A stretch of 64,000 nucleotides of DNA from Marinifilum sp965230805 (GCF_965230805.1 NZ_OZ246019.1:2108001-2172000), one strand, 5' to 3'; numbered from the stretch's first letter, positions 9,044 through 17,779 are shown. Notes: a model not told the origin generated them from the letters alone. Numbers and translations are program-made.

Positions 9044-11030
9044 GCGTTATATTAGGCCAACAATACTTATCGTTGAAACATTATTGATAATATTATTAAG
9101 CTGCTTACAATTGACACAGACATTTAGAGAATCCTCAGAACATCTACAACAGAAAATAAAACAACTGGAAGCCGAACTAAAGAATGTAAAGCAATCTTAT
9201 GAAGCCAAGTCTGGTTTATTTAAACATTTATTTCGAAATGCTAAAAACCGAACTCAGGATAATCTATCCGTAATCGATACTGATTTTACTTTAGTAGAAG
9301 TGAATAATAATCAGTTAAAGCAAATTGGAAAAAAAAGAGCGGATATTATAGGACAAAAGTGTTACAAGGCGATTTATGGTTTACAGAAAGAATGTGAGGA
9401 ATGTATTGTTAAAGATGTCGTTGCATCGAAAAAAGCAAATCGATTTTTAAAATCCTCTGAAGTTAATAATTCAATAAATTTTGAAGAGAAGCTAATTAAT
9501 CCTGTACTAAATGAGCATGGAGAGGTTGAAAGGTTGGTTATTGAGAGTAAAGATATTTCTGGTTATTATCAATTGGTTGATAAGGTAGGGCAAAGAGACG
9601 ATTTTTTTAAAAACATTTTTGAATCCGCAGGCGATGCTTTTTTAATTCATGATTCTAAAGGGAATTTTCTTGATTTTGGCTCAAACTTACCTTCATTGCT
9701 TGATTATAAAAAAGAGGAATTTAAAAAACTAAGAATTGATGATATAGATGACCCCACTTACTCAATAAAGTTTGATGCTAGACAACAACAAATGAAAAAC
9801 AAAGATCATGTTTTATTTGAAACCGAATTGATTAAGAAATCTGGAAAAAGAATTCCTGTTGAAGCTAGTGCAACTTTAATTCCATTGCAAGGTGAACGAA
9901 TCTTCTTTGTTTCAATTCGCAATTTAGAGAAGAGAAAAGTGGCCGAGGATAAACTCAAAATAAGCGAGAAAAGATTCCGAACTTTGGTAGAAAATGCTTC
10001 GGATATAATTATGAGATTTAATAGGGAATACAGATTCCTTTTTGTTAATAATGCTACAGTTAAACTATTACACATTGAAAAAAAAGAGTTTATTGGTAAA
10101 AGAAATGAAGATATTGGCTTTCCTAAATCTTTGTGTGAATTCTGGGAACGAGAAATGGAATTTGTGTTTCAGAGTTCAGAAATAAATGTAGTTGAGTTTT
10201 CGATTGAGTTAAATGGCGAACTGAAATATTTTGATTGGCAATTGATTCCCGAATTTGATGACAATGGCAAGGTAGCTACCATAATGGCTATTGCCAGAGA
10301 TATAACAACTCGCAAGTTAAACGAAAAAGCTTTGGAAGAGGCTATAAAAACCAAAGATAAATTTTTCTCAATTATTGCTCATGATTTAAAGAATCCTTTT
10401 AATGCGATGTTGCCAATTGTTCAAATTTTAAAAGAGAATCACACCCATATGAAACAAGAGCAATTAACCAGTATGATTGACTTAATTGATTCTTCTTTGA
10501 AGCAAGAATACAGTTTGCTTAATAATCTACTGGAGTGGTCTAGAGCTCAAACAGGTGCTATGCAATTAAAAACCGAAAAAATAAAAGTACGAGAATTAGT
10601 AGATTCTAATTTATTACTGCACAGAGTAAAGGCAGAAAGCAAGAATATTGAGGTTAAAATAAATAGTGAAACAGATTTTGAAGTACTTGCAGACAAATAT
10701 ACGGCAGAAACTGTAATTAGAAATCTTATATCAAATGCTTTTAAATTTACAAATATTGGAGGTACGATTAATATTAATATTGGTGAGAAGAATGGCGAAA
10801 TCTACTGTAGTATTGAAGATAATGGGGTAGGAATAAGTACTGAAAATCAACAAAAACTTTTTAGAACAGATACCAATTGTAGCTGCTTGGGAACTTTGGA
10901 TGAAACAGGAACTGGCCTTGGGTTGATTTTATGCAAAGAGTTTATCGAAAAAAATGGCGGATCAATTCTTGTAGAAAGTGAATTAGGAGTAGGGAGTAAG
11001 TTCACGATTTGTTTGCCGAAAGCTACTTGA
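9042..11030 (+). CDS. multi-PAS sensor histidine kinase
   Basis: Predicted signalling kinase. Reading from the N-terminus: one hydrophobic segment (residues 7-24), a coiled coil (about 27-50), three PAS-type domains (about 60-175, 190-295, 305-425), a HisKA domain with phospho-acceptor His447 (FFSIIAHDLKNPFNAM) and a HATPase domain (N-box VIRNLISNAFKFT, G1 DNGVGIS, G2 GTGLGL). The first PAS carries three cysteines (C-x14-C-x2-C pattern in KCYKAIYGLQKECEEC), possibly a cofactor site. The start is uncertain: the frame is open only from a TTG at 9042 inside the deoC terminator; in-frame TTG codons at 9084 and 9111 are alternatives. There is no response regulator next to it. Confidence 0.85.
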   Translation: MRYIRPTILIVETLLIILLSCLQLTQTFRESSEHLQQKIKQLEAELKNVKQSYEAKSGLFKHLFRNAKNRTQDNLSVIDTDFTLVEVNNNQLKQIGKKRADIIGQKCYKAIYGLQKECEECIVKDVVASKKANRFLKSSEVNNSINFEEKLINPVLNEHGEVERLVIESKDISGYYQLVDKVGQRDDFFKNIFESAGDAFLIHDSKGNFLDFGSNLPSLLDYKKEEFKKLRIDDIDDPTYSIKFDARQQQMKNKDHVLFETELIKKSGKRIPVEASATLIPLQGERIFFVSIRNLEKRKVAEDKLKISEKRFRTLVENASDIIMRFNREYRFLFVNNATVKLLHIEKKEFIGKRNEDIGFPKSLCEFWEREMEFVFQSSEINVVEFSIELNGELKYFDWQLIPEFDDNGKVATIMAIARDITTRKLNEKALEEAIKTKDKFFSIIAHDLKNPFNAMLPIVQILKENHTHMKQEQLTSMIDLIDSSLKQEYSLLNNLLEWSRAQTGAMQLKTEKIKVRELVDSNLLLHRVKAESKNIEVKINSETDFEVLADKYTAETVIRNLISNAFKFTNIGGTININIGEKNGEIYCSIEDNGVGISTENQQKLFRTDTNCSCLGTLDETGTGLGLILCKEFIEKNGGSILVESELGVGSKFTICLPKAT

Positions 11031-11031
11031 G

Positions 11032-12018
11032 TTATTTATTTCTGGAAATTGCATATTCAACCAATTCCTTTAATGATTGATTCGCTTCAGAATTAGGAAA
11101 ATCAGTCAAAATAGCTAAGGATTTTTCTTTGTACTCAAGCATTTTATTCCGAGTATAATCAATACCTCCTTTTTCCTTCACAAACTGAATTAATTCACTT
11201 ACTTTTTTAGAATTTTTATTGTGTTTTCTGATAATTTTAATAGCCCACTTTCGTTCTTTATCAGAAACATTACGTAGTACGTAAATCAACGGAAGAGTAA
11301 GTTTTTTTTCTTTAATGTCATTCCCAGTGGGCTTTCCTATATTTCCTTGTTTTTCATAGTCGAACAAGTCGTCTTTCATCTGAAAGGCTACACCCAAATA
11401 TTCACCAAATTTCTTTAATTCTTCTTGCTGTTTTTGATTTGCTCCTACCGAAAGAGCTCCCAAATGTGTACAAGAAGCAATTAAGCTTGCAGTTTTTTTG
11501 TAAATGATATCAAAATAAATATCTTCTGTAATGTCCAGTTTACGTGATTTTTCGAGTTGTAGCAGTTCACCTTCACTCATTTCTTTAACAGCATCCGAAA
11601 CTACTTGTAACTGATCATACTCTTTATTTTTCAAGGCAAGTAATAATCCTTTCGAAAGTAAAAAATCTCCAACCAGAACAGCAGCTTTTGATTTCCAAAG
11701 AGCATTTAGCGAGAAAAACCCTCTTCTTTCGTAGGCTTCATCAACAACATCATCATGAATAAGCGTTGCGGTATGCAGTAATTGAGTTAAAGCAGCAGCA
11801 ACATAAGTCGATTCTACAATATCTCCAACCAATTTGGCGCTAAGAAAAGTAAGAATGGGTCTTACTTCCTTACCTTTTCGTTTAACAACATAATTATTGA
11901 TAATATCCAGTAAGCGGACTTTGCTTTTCATCGATTGCTTAAAGTAAGAATCGAACTGTTCCATTTCCTTTTCAATAGGAGCTTTTATATTACGAATACT
12001 GCTTTTTTTCAAACCCAT
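11032..12018 (-). CDS. long-chain polyprenyl diphosphate synthase (IspB-like)
   Basis: Trans-prenyltransferase that elongates allylic diphosphates with isopentenyl diphosphate, probably making the octaprenyl-type tail of menaquinone. Both aspartate-rich motifs are present: HDDVVDEA and MKDDLFDY. The fifth residue before the first motif is Ala, a small residue that in this family allows long products, whereas the second prenyl synthase of the window (51237-52211) has Phe there. The ATG at 12018 is chosen over an in-frame TTG at 12036. The gene converges on the PAS kinase with a single base between the stop codons and is divergent from the ArsR gene. Confidence 0.88.
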   Translation of the reverse strand: MGLKKSSIRNIKAPIEKEMEQFDSYFKQSMKSKVRLLDIINNYVVKRKGKEVRPILTFLSAKLVGDIVESTYVAAALTQLLHTATLIHDDVVDEAYERRGFFSLNALWKSKAAVLVGDFLLSKGLLLALKNKEYDQLQVVSDAVKEMSEGELLQLEKSRKLDITEDIYFDIIYKKTASLIASCTHLGALSVGANQKQQEELKKFGEYLGVAFQMKDDLFDYEKQGNIGKPTGNDIKEKKLTLPLIYVLRNVSDKERKWAIKIIRKHNKNSKKVSELIQFVKEKGGIDYTRNKMLEYKEKSLAILTDFPNSEANQSLKELVEYAISRNK

Positions 12019-12159
12019 AGAAACCAAAGTTAACAATTTAAACCTCTCTTGAAAGCCTTACTGAATCTAATTTTTAGATACAAATATCTCTTTTTTATTA
12101 AGACTACAAATAAATTATCTACAAAACGAGAAATTTAAATATTTCGATATGATTGTAGT

Positions 12160-12188
12160 TTTGATTCACGAATATATTTATATATTTG
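12160..12188 (+). promoter_or_regulatory. promoter of the ArsR-family gene
   Basis: TTTG (12160-12163) and TATATTTG (12181-12188) match the Bacteroidota -33/-7 elements with 17 bp between them. TTCACG (about 12165) and CGTGAA (about 12205) form a loose inverted repeat around the -7 that could be an autoregulatory operator (inference). Confidence 0.5.
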
Positions 12189-12220
12189 CATTTGATAATT
12201 TACGTGAATAAGCTTAGTAT

Positions 12221-12520
12221 ATGAAAATTAAAGAATTAGAACCTGAAAAACTGGAGCAGGCGGCAAATATGCTAAAAGCAATCGCCCATCCAATGAGAAT
12301 TGCAATTTTGGGTTATCTGGAAGATGGTAAGAAACTTACGGTGACTGAAATTCATGAATTACTTAAGATAGAACAATCTACAACTTCTCATCATTTAGGA
12401 ATTTTAAAGGATAAAGGTGTTTTATCTTCAAAACGCGAAGGAAAAAATACGTACTATTTCCTTAAGCACTGTAGTTTGAGTAATATTGTTGATTGTATCA
12501 GCAATTGTACAAATGGATAA
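12221..12520 (+). CDS. ArsR-family winged-helix transcriptional regulator
   Basis: A 99-residue single-domain regulator. The winged helix-turn-helix spans LKAIAHPMRIAILGYLEDG (residues 18-36), the recognition helix region KIEQSTTSHHLGILKDKGVL and a wing (SSKREGKNTYYFL). It lacks the classical ArsR ELCVCDL metal site in helix 3, where it reads LTVTEIHELL; three cysteines occur only near the C-terminus (HCSLSNIVDCISNC), which could form an unusual metal or redox site. A terminator separates it from queD 41 bp downstream. The regulated target is unknown; autoregulation is plausible. Confidence 0.85.
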   Translation: MKIKELEPEKLEQAANMLKAIAHPMRIAILGYLEDGKKLTVTEIHELLKIEQSTTSHHLGILKDKGVLSSKREGKNTYYFLKHCSLSNIVDCISNCTNG

Positions 12521-12525
12521 AATGT

Positions 12526-12549
12526 AAACCGGTATCATCCGGTTTTTTT
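12526..12549 (+). terminator. rho-independent terminator after the ArsR gene
   Basis: AACCGG and CCGGTT form a 6-bp stem with a 6-base loop followed by a seven-T run; it ends 13 bp before queD. Confidence 0.7.
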
Positions 12550-12561
12550 ATGACATAAAAA

Positions 12562-13008
12562 ATGGCAAAGATTAGATTAACAAAAGAGTTCCATTTTGAA
12601 ATGGCTCATGCCTTATGGAATTATGATGGATTGTGTAAAAACATACATGGTCATTCTTATATTTTATTTGTTACAGTAATTGGAGAACCGATTACAGATA
12701 AAGCAAATCCTAAGTTGGGAATGGTTATGGATTTTGGAGATTTGAAAGGGATTGTAGCTGAGGAGATTGTTGATCAGTTAGATCATGCATTGGTTCTTAG
12801 CAAAGACACACCAAATATCGATCAACTGAATATTCCTCAAATGTTCGATCGGTTTTTTGTGATGGATTACCAACCAACTTGTGAAAATATGATTGCTGAT
12901 TTTGCAGAAAGAATAAAAGTCCGATTACCAAAAGAGGTAAAATTGCATTCGCTAAAACTGCATGAAACAGCAACCTCATTTGCAGAATGGTATGCTTCTG
13001 ATAATTAA
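12562..13008 (+). CDS. queD: 6-carboxy-tetrahydropterin synthase (QueD/PTPS family)
   Basis: Converts 7,8-dihydroneopterin triphosphate to 6-carboxy-tetrahydropterin, the second step of queuosine and preQ0 synthesis. The 148-residue protein has the zinc ligands His16 (FEMAH), His29 and His31 (IHGHSY) and the nucleophile Cys25 (LCKN), plus the C-terminal LHETATSFAEWY segment with the conserved Glu that binds the pterin. Other queuosine genes are not in the window. A PTPS-type role in tetrahydrobiopterin synthesis cannot be excluded from sequence alone. Confidence 0.9.
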   Translation: MAKIRLTKEFHFEMAHALWNYDGLCKNIHGHSYILFVTVIGEPITDKANPKLGMVMDFGDLKGIVAEEIVDQLDHALVLSKDTPNIDQLNIPQMFDRFFVMDYQPTCENMIADFAERIKVRLPKEVKLHSLKLHETATSFAEWYASDN

Positions 13009-13032
13009 ATAACACCTTTTTAAGATATGTTA

Positions 13033-13060
13033 AGCTCGAATACATTATTCGGGCTGTTTT
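13033..13060 (+). terminator. terminator after queD
   Basis: AGCTCGAAT and ATTCGGGCT form a 9-bp stem with a G-T pair and a 5-base loop followed by GTTTT. Confidence 0.65.
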
Positions 13061-13118
13061 GTTATCTATTGATTTGTAATTCGGTCTACTTTATTCATTA
13101 ATAATTAATCAATGTTAA

Positions 13119-13148
13119 TTGCGATAGCGGTATTATCTTGTATTTTTG
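13119..13148 (+). promoter_or_regulatory. polA promoter
   Basis: TTG at 13119-13121 and TATTTTTG at 13141-13148 are separated by 19 bp, the typical Bacteroidota -33/-7 spacing. Transcription would begin near 13155, which rules out the in-frame TTG at 13146 as start and supports the ATG at 13176. Confidence 0.6.
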
Positions 13149-13175
13149 TTTGAATACATTAATACATTCAATTTT

Positions 13176-13985
13176 ATGCACTCATCAGCAAGTAATTCCG
13201 GCAAAAAACTATTTTTATTAGATGCGTTTGCCTTGATATACAGATCATATTACGCATTTATCAAGAATCCAAGGTTTACATCAACAGGCATTAATTCTTC
13301 AGCAATGTTGGGATTTACTAACACACTTTTGGAAGTGCTTGAAAAGGAAAAACCATCGCACATTGCAGTTGTTTTTGATCCTGTAGGTCCTACTTTCCGT
13401 CATGAGATGTTTAAAGAGTACAAGGCACAGCGCCCGCCAATGCCAGAAGATCTTCGCAAGTCAATTCCATATATCAAAAGCATTATTCAAGGATTTAATA
13501 TTCCTGAAATAGATGTGAAAGGATTTGAAGCAGATGATGTAATTGGAACATTGGCAAAAAAGGCCGAAAAAGAAGGTTATAAAGTTTACATGATGACGCC
13601 CGATAAGGATTACGCCCAATTGGTAAGTGAAAATATTTTTATGTATAAACCAAAACGTTCGGGAAAAGAAGTTGAAGTTTGGGGAATTCAGGAAGTAAAA
13701 GAAAATTTTGGTGTTGATCAACCCGATCAGATCATCGACTATTTGGGATTGATGGGTGATTCTGCCGATAACATTCCAGGTTGCCCGGGTATTGGACCTA
13801 AGACTGCACAAAAATTGATAGGATTATACAAATCGATAGATGGACTCTATGAGAATACAGACCATCTAAAAGGAAAACAGAAAGAAAAAATTATAGCCTC
13901 AGAAGAGCAAGTTCGTTTTTCGAAAGAGTTGGCAAAAATTGCATTGAATGCTCCGATAGATTTCGATGAAGAAAAATTTAAATGA
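13176..13985 (+). CDS. polA: DNA polymerase I, 5'-nuclease part (separate reading frame)
   Basis: The N-terminal third of PolA: the FEN-like 5'-to-3' exonuclease that removes RNA primers and displaced flaps. Visible: LLDAFALIYRSYYAF at the start, the FDPVGPTFRHE metal-ligand region, FEADDVIGTLA, TPDKDYAQLV, GDSADNIPGCPGIGPKTA with the helix-hairpin-helix. The frame ends with TGA at 13983-13985, exactly where the remainder of PolA continues in another frame, and the stop overlaps the next ATG as ATGA. Either the gene is naturally split with coupled translation, or one base is missing in the AAA run before ATGA. The start is set at ATG 13176 because a promoter ends at 13148. Confidence 0.85.
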   Translation: MHSSASNSGKKLFLLDAFALIYRSYYAFIKNPRFTSTGINSSAMLGFTNTLLEVLEKEKPSHIAVVFDPVGPTFRHEMFKEYKAQRPPMPEDLRKSIPYIKSIIQGFNIPEIDVKGFEADDVIGTLAKKAEKEGYKVYMMTPDKDYAQLVSENIFMYKPKRSGKEVEVWGIQEVKENFGVDQPDQIIDYLGLMGDSADNIPGCPGIGPKTAQKLIGLYKSIDGLYENTDHLKGKQKEKIIASEEQVRFSKELAKIALNAPIDFDEEKFK

Positions 13986-15949
13986 TAGATTTTAACGAAG
14001 CCAAGTTGAAAGCTGTTTTTAAGGAATTGGAATTTTTTACGCTTGCTGAACGTGTGTTCAAGAATCAAGGTGATCTTTTCACTGCTCAGACTGAAAAATC
14101 TACGGACAGTGAGTCTACAGAAGAAAAAGAAGTCATTCTCAGAGACATAAATACTTTAAACTCCAAGTTTTTTGTGCTTGATAATGAGCAGGTAAGAGCC
14201 GACTTAAAGGCGGAATTGTGCATTCAAAAAGAGTTCGCATTTAGAACAATTTTGACTGATTCCGATCCAAACACCTCAAAATTGAGAGGAATGTGCTTCT
14301 CATTTAAGAACGACAAGTCTTTTTTTGTTCCGTTACCGGATAATGTTGAAGAAGCCAAAAAAGTTGTTAAGGAATTCAAATACATTTTCGAAGATGAGAA
14401 AATCATAAAAATTGGTCACGATTGTAAAAAGGACATTTTAGCACTTCGTTGGTTGGATTGTGAAGTGAAGGCTCCAATTTTCGATACCATGATTGCTCAT
14501 TACCTGATTCAACCAGAAGTAAAGCATGAATTTTCTTTTGTTGCAAATTCTGTTTTAAACTACAACGTAATTCAGGAAGAGGAGAAAGGAAAAGGCAAAA
14601 AAGCACAATTGAGTTTAATGCTGGAGGAAGAGCCAGTGAAACACGATCAATATTGCGAAGAAGTTGTGCTTGGTTTAGAGCTAAAATCAGAGCTTGAGAG
14701 TCAAATGGAGGCCAATGGTCTAAGCAAATTGTTTAACGAGGTTGAAATGCCTCTTATGAGCATTCTGGCTGATATGGAATTCAATGGTGTTTCTTTAGAT
14801 GTTCCAACCTTGAATGATTATGCCAAGGTACTTATCGAAGAGGTAAATGGAATAGAGGCTGATATCAAAGAAATGGCGGATGCAGAGTTCAAAGTTGCAT
14901 CGCCAAAACAGTTGGGAGAAGTCCTGTTTGAGAAAATGGAGTTGGATAGTAAAGCTAAAAAGACCAAATCAGGGCAGTATTCTACTTCCGAAGCTGTACT
15001 TACCAAATTAAAAGGCAAGCACGATATCATTCAAAAGATTTTGGATTTCAGATCATTGAAGAAATTGATTTCAACCTATGTAGAAGCTCTACCAACCTAT
15101 ATCAACCAAGCTTCTGGTAAAATTCATACTTCGTTCAATCAGGCCGAAGCAGCAACTGGTCGTTTGAGTTCTACAAATCCAAACCTGCAGAATATTCCAA
15201 TTCGAACAGAGCAGGGAAGATACATTCGTAAGGCATTTGTTCCATCTACAGAAGATCACATTTTCCTTTCTGCCGATTATTCGCAGGTTGAATTGCGTTT
15301 AATGGCGCACATGAGCAAGGATCAGAACATGATAGATGCTTTTAACCATGCAGCAGATTTCCACCAGGCAACTGCAGCAAAAATTTACAAATTGCCAATC
15401 GAAGAGGTAAGCAAAGACATGCGTAGCCGTGCAAAAACTGCGAATTTCGGTATCATTTACGGCATTTCAGCATGGGGATTGGCCGAACGCTTGGACATCT
15501 CAAGAAAAGAAGGGAAAGAGCTTAAAGATGGTTATTTTGAGTCCTATCCTGAAGTGAAAGCATTTATGGATGCTAGTATTGAAAAAGCACGTGAGGATGA
15601 GTTTGTAGAAACTTTGATGGGCCGACGCAGATATTTAAAAGATATCAATTCTAGCAATGCAATTGTACGTGGAGTAGCCGAACGAAATGCCATTAATGCA
15701 CCAATTCAAGGTTCAGCAGCCGATGTAATTAAAATTGCCATGATAAACATCGACAAGCGGATGAAAAAGGAGGGAATGAAATCGAAAATGATCATTCAGG
15801 TGCATGATGAATTGAACTTCGATTGCCTAAAATCCGAACTGGAACAAATGAAAGTAATTCTTCGTGAAGAAATGGAAAACGCAGTTCAACTAATCGTTCC
15901 ACTTACCGTGGATATGGGAGTGGGAGAGAACTGGCTGGAAGCGCATTAA
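13982..15949 (+). CDS. polA: DNA polymerase I, exonuclease-like and polymerase part
   Basis: Klenow-like part of PolA (655 residues) as a separate frame. Residues about 50-235 form the 3'-5' exonuclease fold but catalytic positions look degraded: the usual FDTET reads FAFRTIL (residues 85-91) and the late YxxxD motif reads YCEEVV; only the DCKKD aspartate position remains. The polymerase domain is intact: TGRLSSTNPNLQNIP, SADYSQVELRLMAH (motif A), RSRAKTANFGIIYGISAWG (O helix), and IIQVHDELNFD (motif C). The ATG overlaps the stop of the upstream 5'-nuclease frame. Function as a gap-filling polymerase is expected if both parts are made. Confidence 0.9.
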   Translation: MIDFNEAKLKAVFKELEFFTLAERVFKNQGDLFTAQTEKSTDSESTEEKEVILRDINTLNSKFFVLDNEQVRADLKAELCIQKEFAFRTILTDSDPNTSKLRGMCFSFKNDKSFFVPLPDNVEEAKKVVKEFKYIFEDEKIIKIGHDCKKDILALRWLDCEVKAPIFDTMIAHYLIQPEVKHEFSFVANSVLNYNVIQEEEKGKGKKAQLSLMLEEEPVKHDQYCEEVVLGLELKSELESQMEANGLSKLFNEVEMPLMSILADMEFNGVSLDVPTLNDYAKVLIEEVNGIEADIKEMADAEFKVASPKQLGEVLFEKMELDSKAKKTKSGQYSTSEAVLTKLKGKHDIIQKILDFRSLKKLISTYVEALPTYINQASGKIHTSFNQAEAATGRLSSTNPNLQNIPIRTEQGRYIRKAFVPSTEDHIFLSADYSQVELRLMAHMSKDQNMIDAFNHAADFHQATAAKIYKLPIEEVSKDMRSRAKTANFGIIYGISAWGLAERLDISRKEGKELKDGYFESYPEVKAFMDASIEKAREDEFVETLMGRRRYLKDINSSNAIVRGVAERNAINAPIQGSAADVIKIAMINIDKRMKKEGMKSKMIIQVHDELNFDCLKSELEQMKVILREEMENAVQLIVPLTVDMGVGENWLEAH

Positions 15950-15966
15950 TTCTAGTTTTACGATAT

Positions 15967-16010
15967 AAAAGTGCTGAATAGAGATTGATTCTTTGTTCGG
16001 CACTTTTTTT
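15967..16010 (+). terminator. polA terminator
   Basis: AAAAGTGCTGAA and TTCGGCACTTTT form a long stem with one G-T pair, loop of 17 bases, then T-run. Confidence 0.7.
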
Positions 16011-16080
16011 AGATAATCTTATGTTTTTTGTAGATTAGTATGCAAATCAGAATTAATTAATACTCAATCGAAAAGATTCG

Positions 16081-16896
16081 ATGAATATAGAATTGAAATA
16101 TTTTACGGGAACAGGAAATTCTTTAAAAGTTTTAGAGATATGCAATTCTATTTTCAAGAACTCAGGTCATGCTACCAGTATTTCCGAAATTTCATTAAAT
16201 GAAAAAAGCCTTCCGGAATCTAACTTCCTTGGTTTTTGTTTTCCGGTTTATGCTTTTGGCATACCAAGAATTTGTCGCAAATACTTAAAAGGATTGGAAC
16301 CTTTTAAAATGAAACAGAATGTCTTTCTGCTAATTACAGCGGGTGATTCTGAAGAATCAGGATTTGCAATTAGCGAATGCAGGAAGATATTGCGCAAAAA
16401 GAATTGTGAGATTATTTATTCTGCGATAGTTCAAATGCCAATAAATTGGACAACATCTCCAAAACCACCATACCCTCCTTCAAAGGAAGAAGCAATAAAA
16501 ATTATTAAAGAAGCTGAAATTAAGACCAAAGAAATAGCACAAGATATATTAGACGGAACAGTAAAACATCACGATTTTAACTATCCCAAAAGGTTTTCAA
16601 TATTTAAGTTTTACTGGGATTACTTGCTATTTAAGTACCTGGGAGTGCAAAACATGTGGCGACTGTTTGAGGTTTATAATAGTTGCAATGCATGCGGACT
16701 TTGCGCTAAAATTTGTCCATCCAATAGTATCCAAATTATAAATCAGAAACCTGTTTGGAGTGAAACTTGTGAACAGTGTATGAGATGTGTAAATTTCTGC
16801 CCAAAAGAGTCGATATATCAATTGCAAGGTGGAGATACGAAAGGGAAAAATAAATATCATGAACCTGATTATAAACCGAAGTATAATTACTCATAA
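16081..16896 (+). CDS. EFR1-family flavodoxin/ferredoxin protein
   Basis: A 271-residue electron-transfer protein. The N-terminal flavodoxin-like domain is recognised by YFTGTGNSLKV (FMN phosphate loop, residues 8-18) and LGFCFPVYAFGIPR. The C-terminal part has two 4Fe-4S ferredoxin clusters: CNACGLCAKICP starting at residue 202 and CEQCMRCVNFCP about 25 residues later. Such fusions pass electrons between FMN and Fe-S partners in anaerobes; the partner is unknown. The next gene begins 6 bp downstream, so the two are probably in one operon. Confidence 0.85.
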   Translation: MNIELKYFTGTGNSLKVLEICNSIFKNSGHATSISEISLNEKSLPESNFLGFCFPVYAFGIPRICRKYLKGLEPFKMKQNVFLLITAGDSEESGFAISECRKILRKKNCEIIYSAIVQMPINWTTSPKPPYPPSKEEAIKIIKEAEIKTKEIAQDILDGTVKHHDFNYPKRFSIFKFYWDYLLFKYLGVQNMWRLFEVYNSCNACGLCAKICPSNSIQIINQKPVWSETCEQCMRCVNFCPKESIYQLQGGDTKGKNKYHEPDYKPKYNYS

Positions 16897-16902
16897 TTAG
16901 GT

Positions 16903-17674
16903 ATGACCCAAAACTACCAAATTATTAACCTAACTCCCGAAAACATCGCCGAATATGGTGTATGCGGTTATAAGGATGTAAAAATGCACAAGGAGCTACG
17001 AAATAAGATTGATTGGTTCAAGGAATATTATCCAAAAGGATTGAGAATAAAAGCTTTGGTTATCATACCAGGGAATGTTGGAATACATTCCAGGAGAGTT
17101 GGCACACAGACCAGTAAATGCCGAAGGCTACCTGTTTATTCACTGTGTTTTTGTAGGATTTAAAAAGGGATTTAAACAAAAAGGATATGCATCGGCATTA
17201 CTAAAAGAATGTATTAATGAGGCCAAGCAACAAAATAGGAGAGGAGTCGCTGTAGTCACAAGAAAAGGTTCTTTTATGAGTGATAATAATATCTTCCTGA
17301 AGCACAGATTTGAAATTGTAGGCAAAGCAAGTCCAGATTTTCAACTGTTGGCACTTCGTTTCAATGAAGATTTAATAATTCCAAGTTTTAAAAGTCATAT
17401 TACTGAAAATAAGGATATCAAACAGAAAGGTTTGGTAATTATGCGATCTGTTCAATGTCCTTATATCGAGAAGAACGTAAATGCAATTCTCGAAACTGCT
17501 CAGAAAAAATATAATCTCACTGCAAAACTGATTGACTTAAAAAATCCAGAATCCGTTCAGCAAGCGCCTTGTGCATTTGGATCGTTTTGCATGATTTACA
17601 ATGGAGAAGTAATCAGTCATCATCCCATAAGCAATACACGCTTTGAGAATATGATGAATAAATTGTTGAGATAA
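16903..17674 (+). pseudogene. GNAT acetyltransferase with YoaP-like C-terminal domain, frameshifted
   Basis: The gene is read in two frames. Frame one (16903 to about 17060) gives the N-terminal part (MTQNYQIINLTPENIAEYGV...RIKALV). Frame two continues with SYQGMLEYIPGE and the GNAT core (VGFKKGFKQKGYASALLKECI, acetyl-CoA loop), then a thioredoxin-like YoaP-type tail with CPYIEKNV. Removing one T at 17060-17061 restores a continuous protein of about 256 residues through RIKALVSYQGMLEYIPGE. It may be a genuine pseudogene or a base-call error. A downstream ATG at 17075 could yield a truncated product. Natural substrate unknown. Confidence 0.75.
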
Positions 17675-17694
17675 TCAGTAATCTTATAGAAACA

Positions 17695-17732
17695 AAAAGC
17701 TCATTCCTTCCAACGAAAGAATGAGCTTTTTT
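17695..17732. terminator. bidirectional terminator
   Basis: AAAAGCTCATTC and GAATGAGCTTTT form a perfect 12-bp stem with a 12-base loop, with A- and T-runs outside. It lies between the rightward GNAT gene and the leftward S41 protease gene. Confidence 0.85.
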
Positions 17733-17779
17733 ATATCAATTTTATTTAGCTTCTGACAATTTATTTTGCCTTTATCTTT

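Noticed and set aside
13965..13990. Programmed -1 frameshift joining the two polA frames
   Set aside because: In the -1 frame a TAA occurs just before the ATG, and no slippery heptamer precedes the stop, so slippage would have to happen at a non-slippery AAA TGA; termination-reinitiation or a missing base explains it better.
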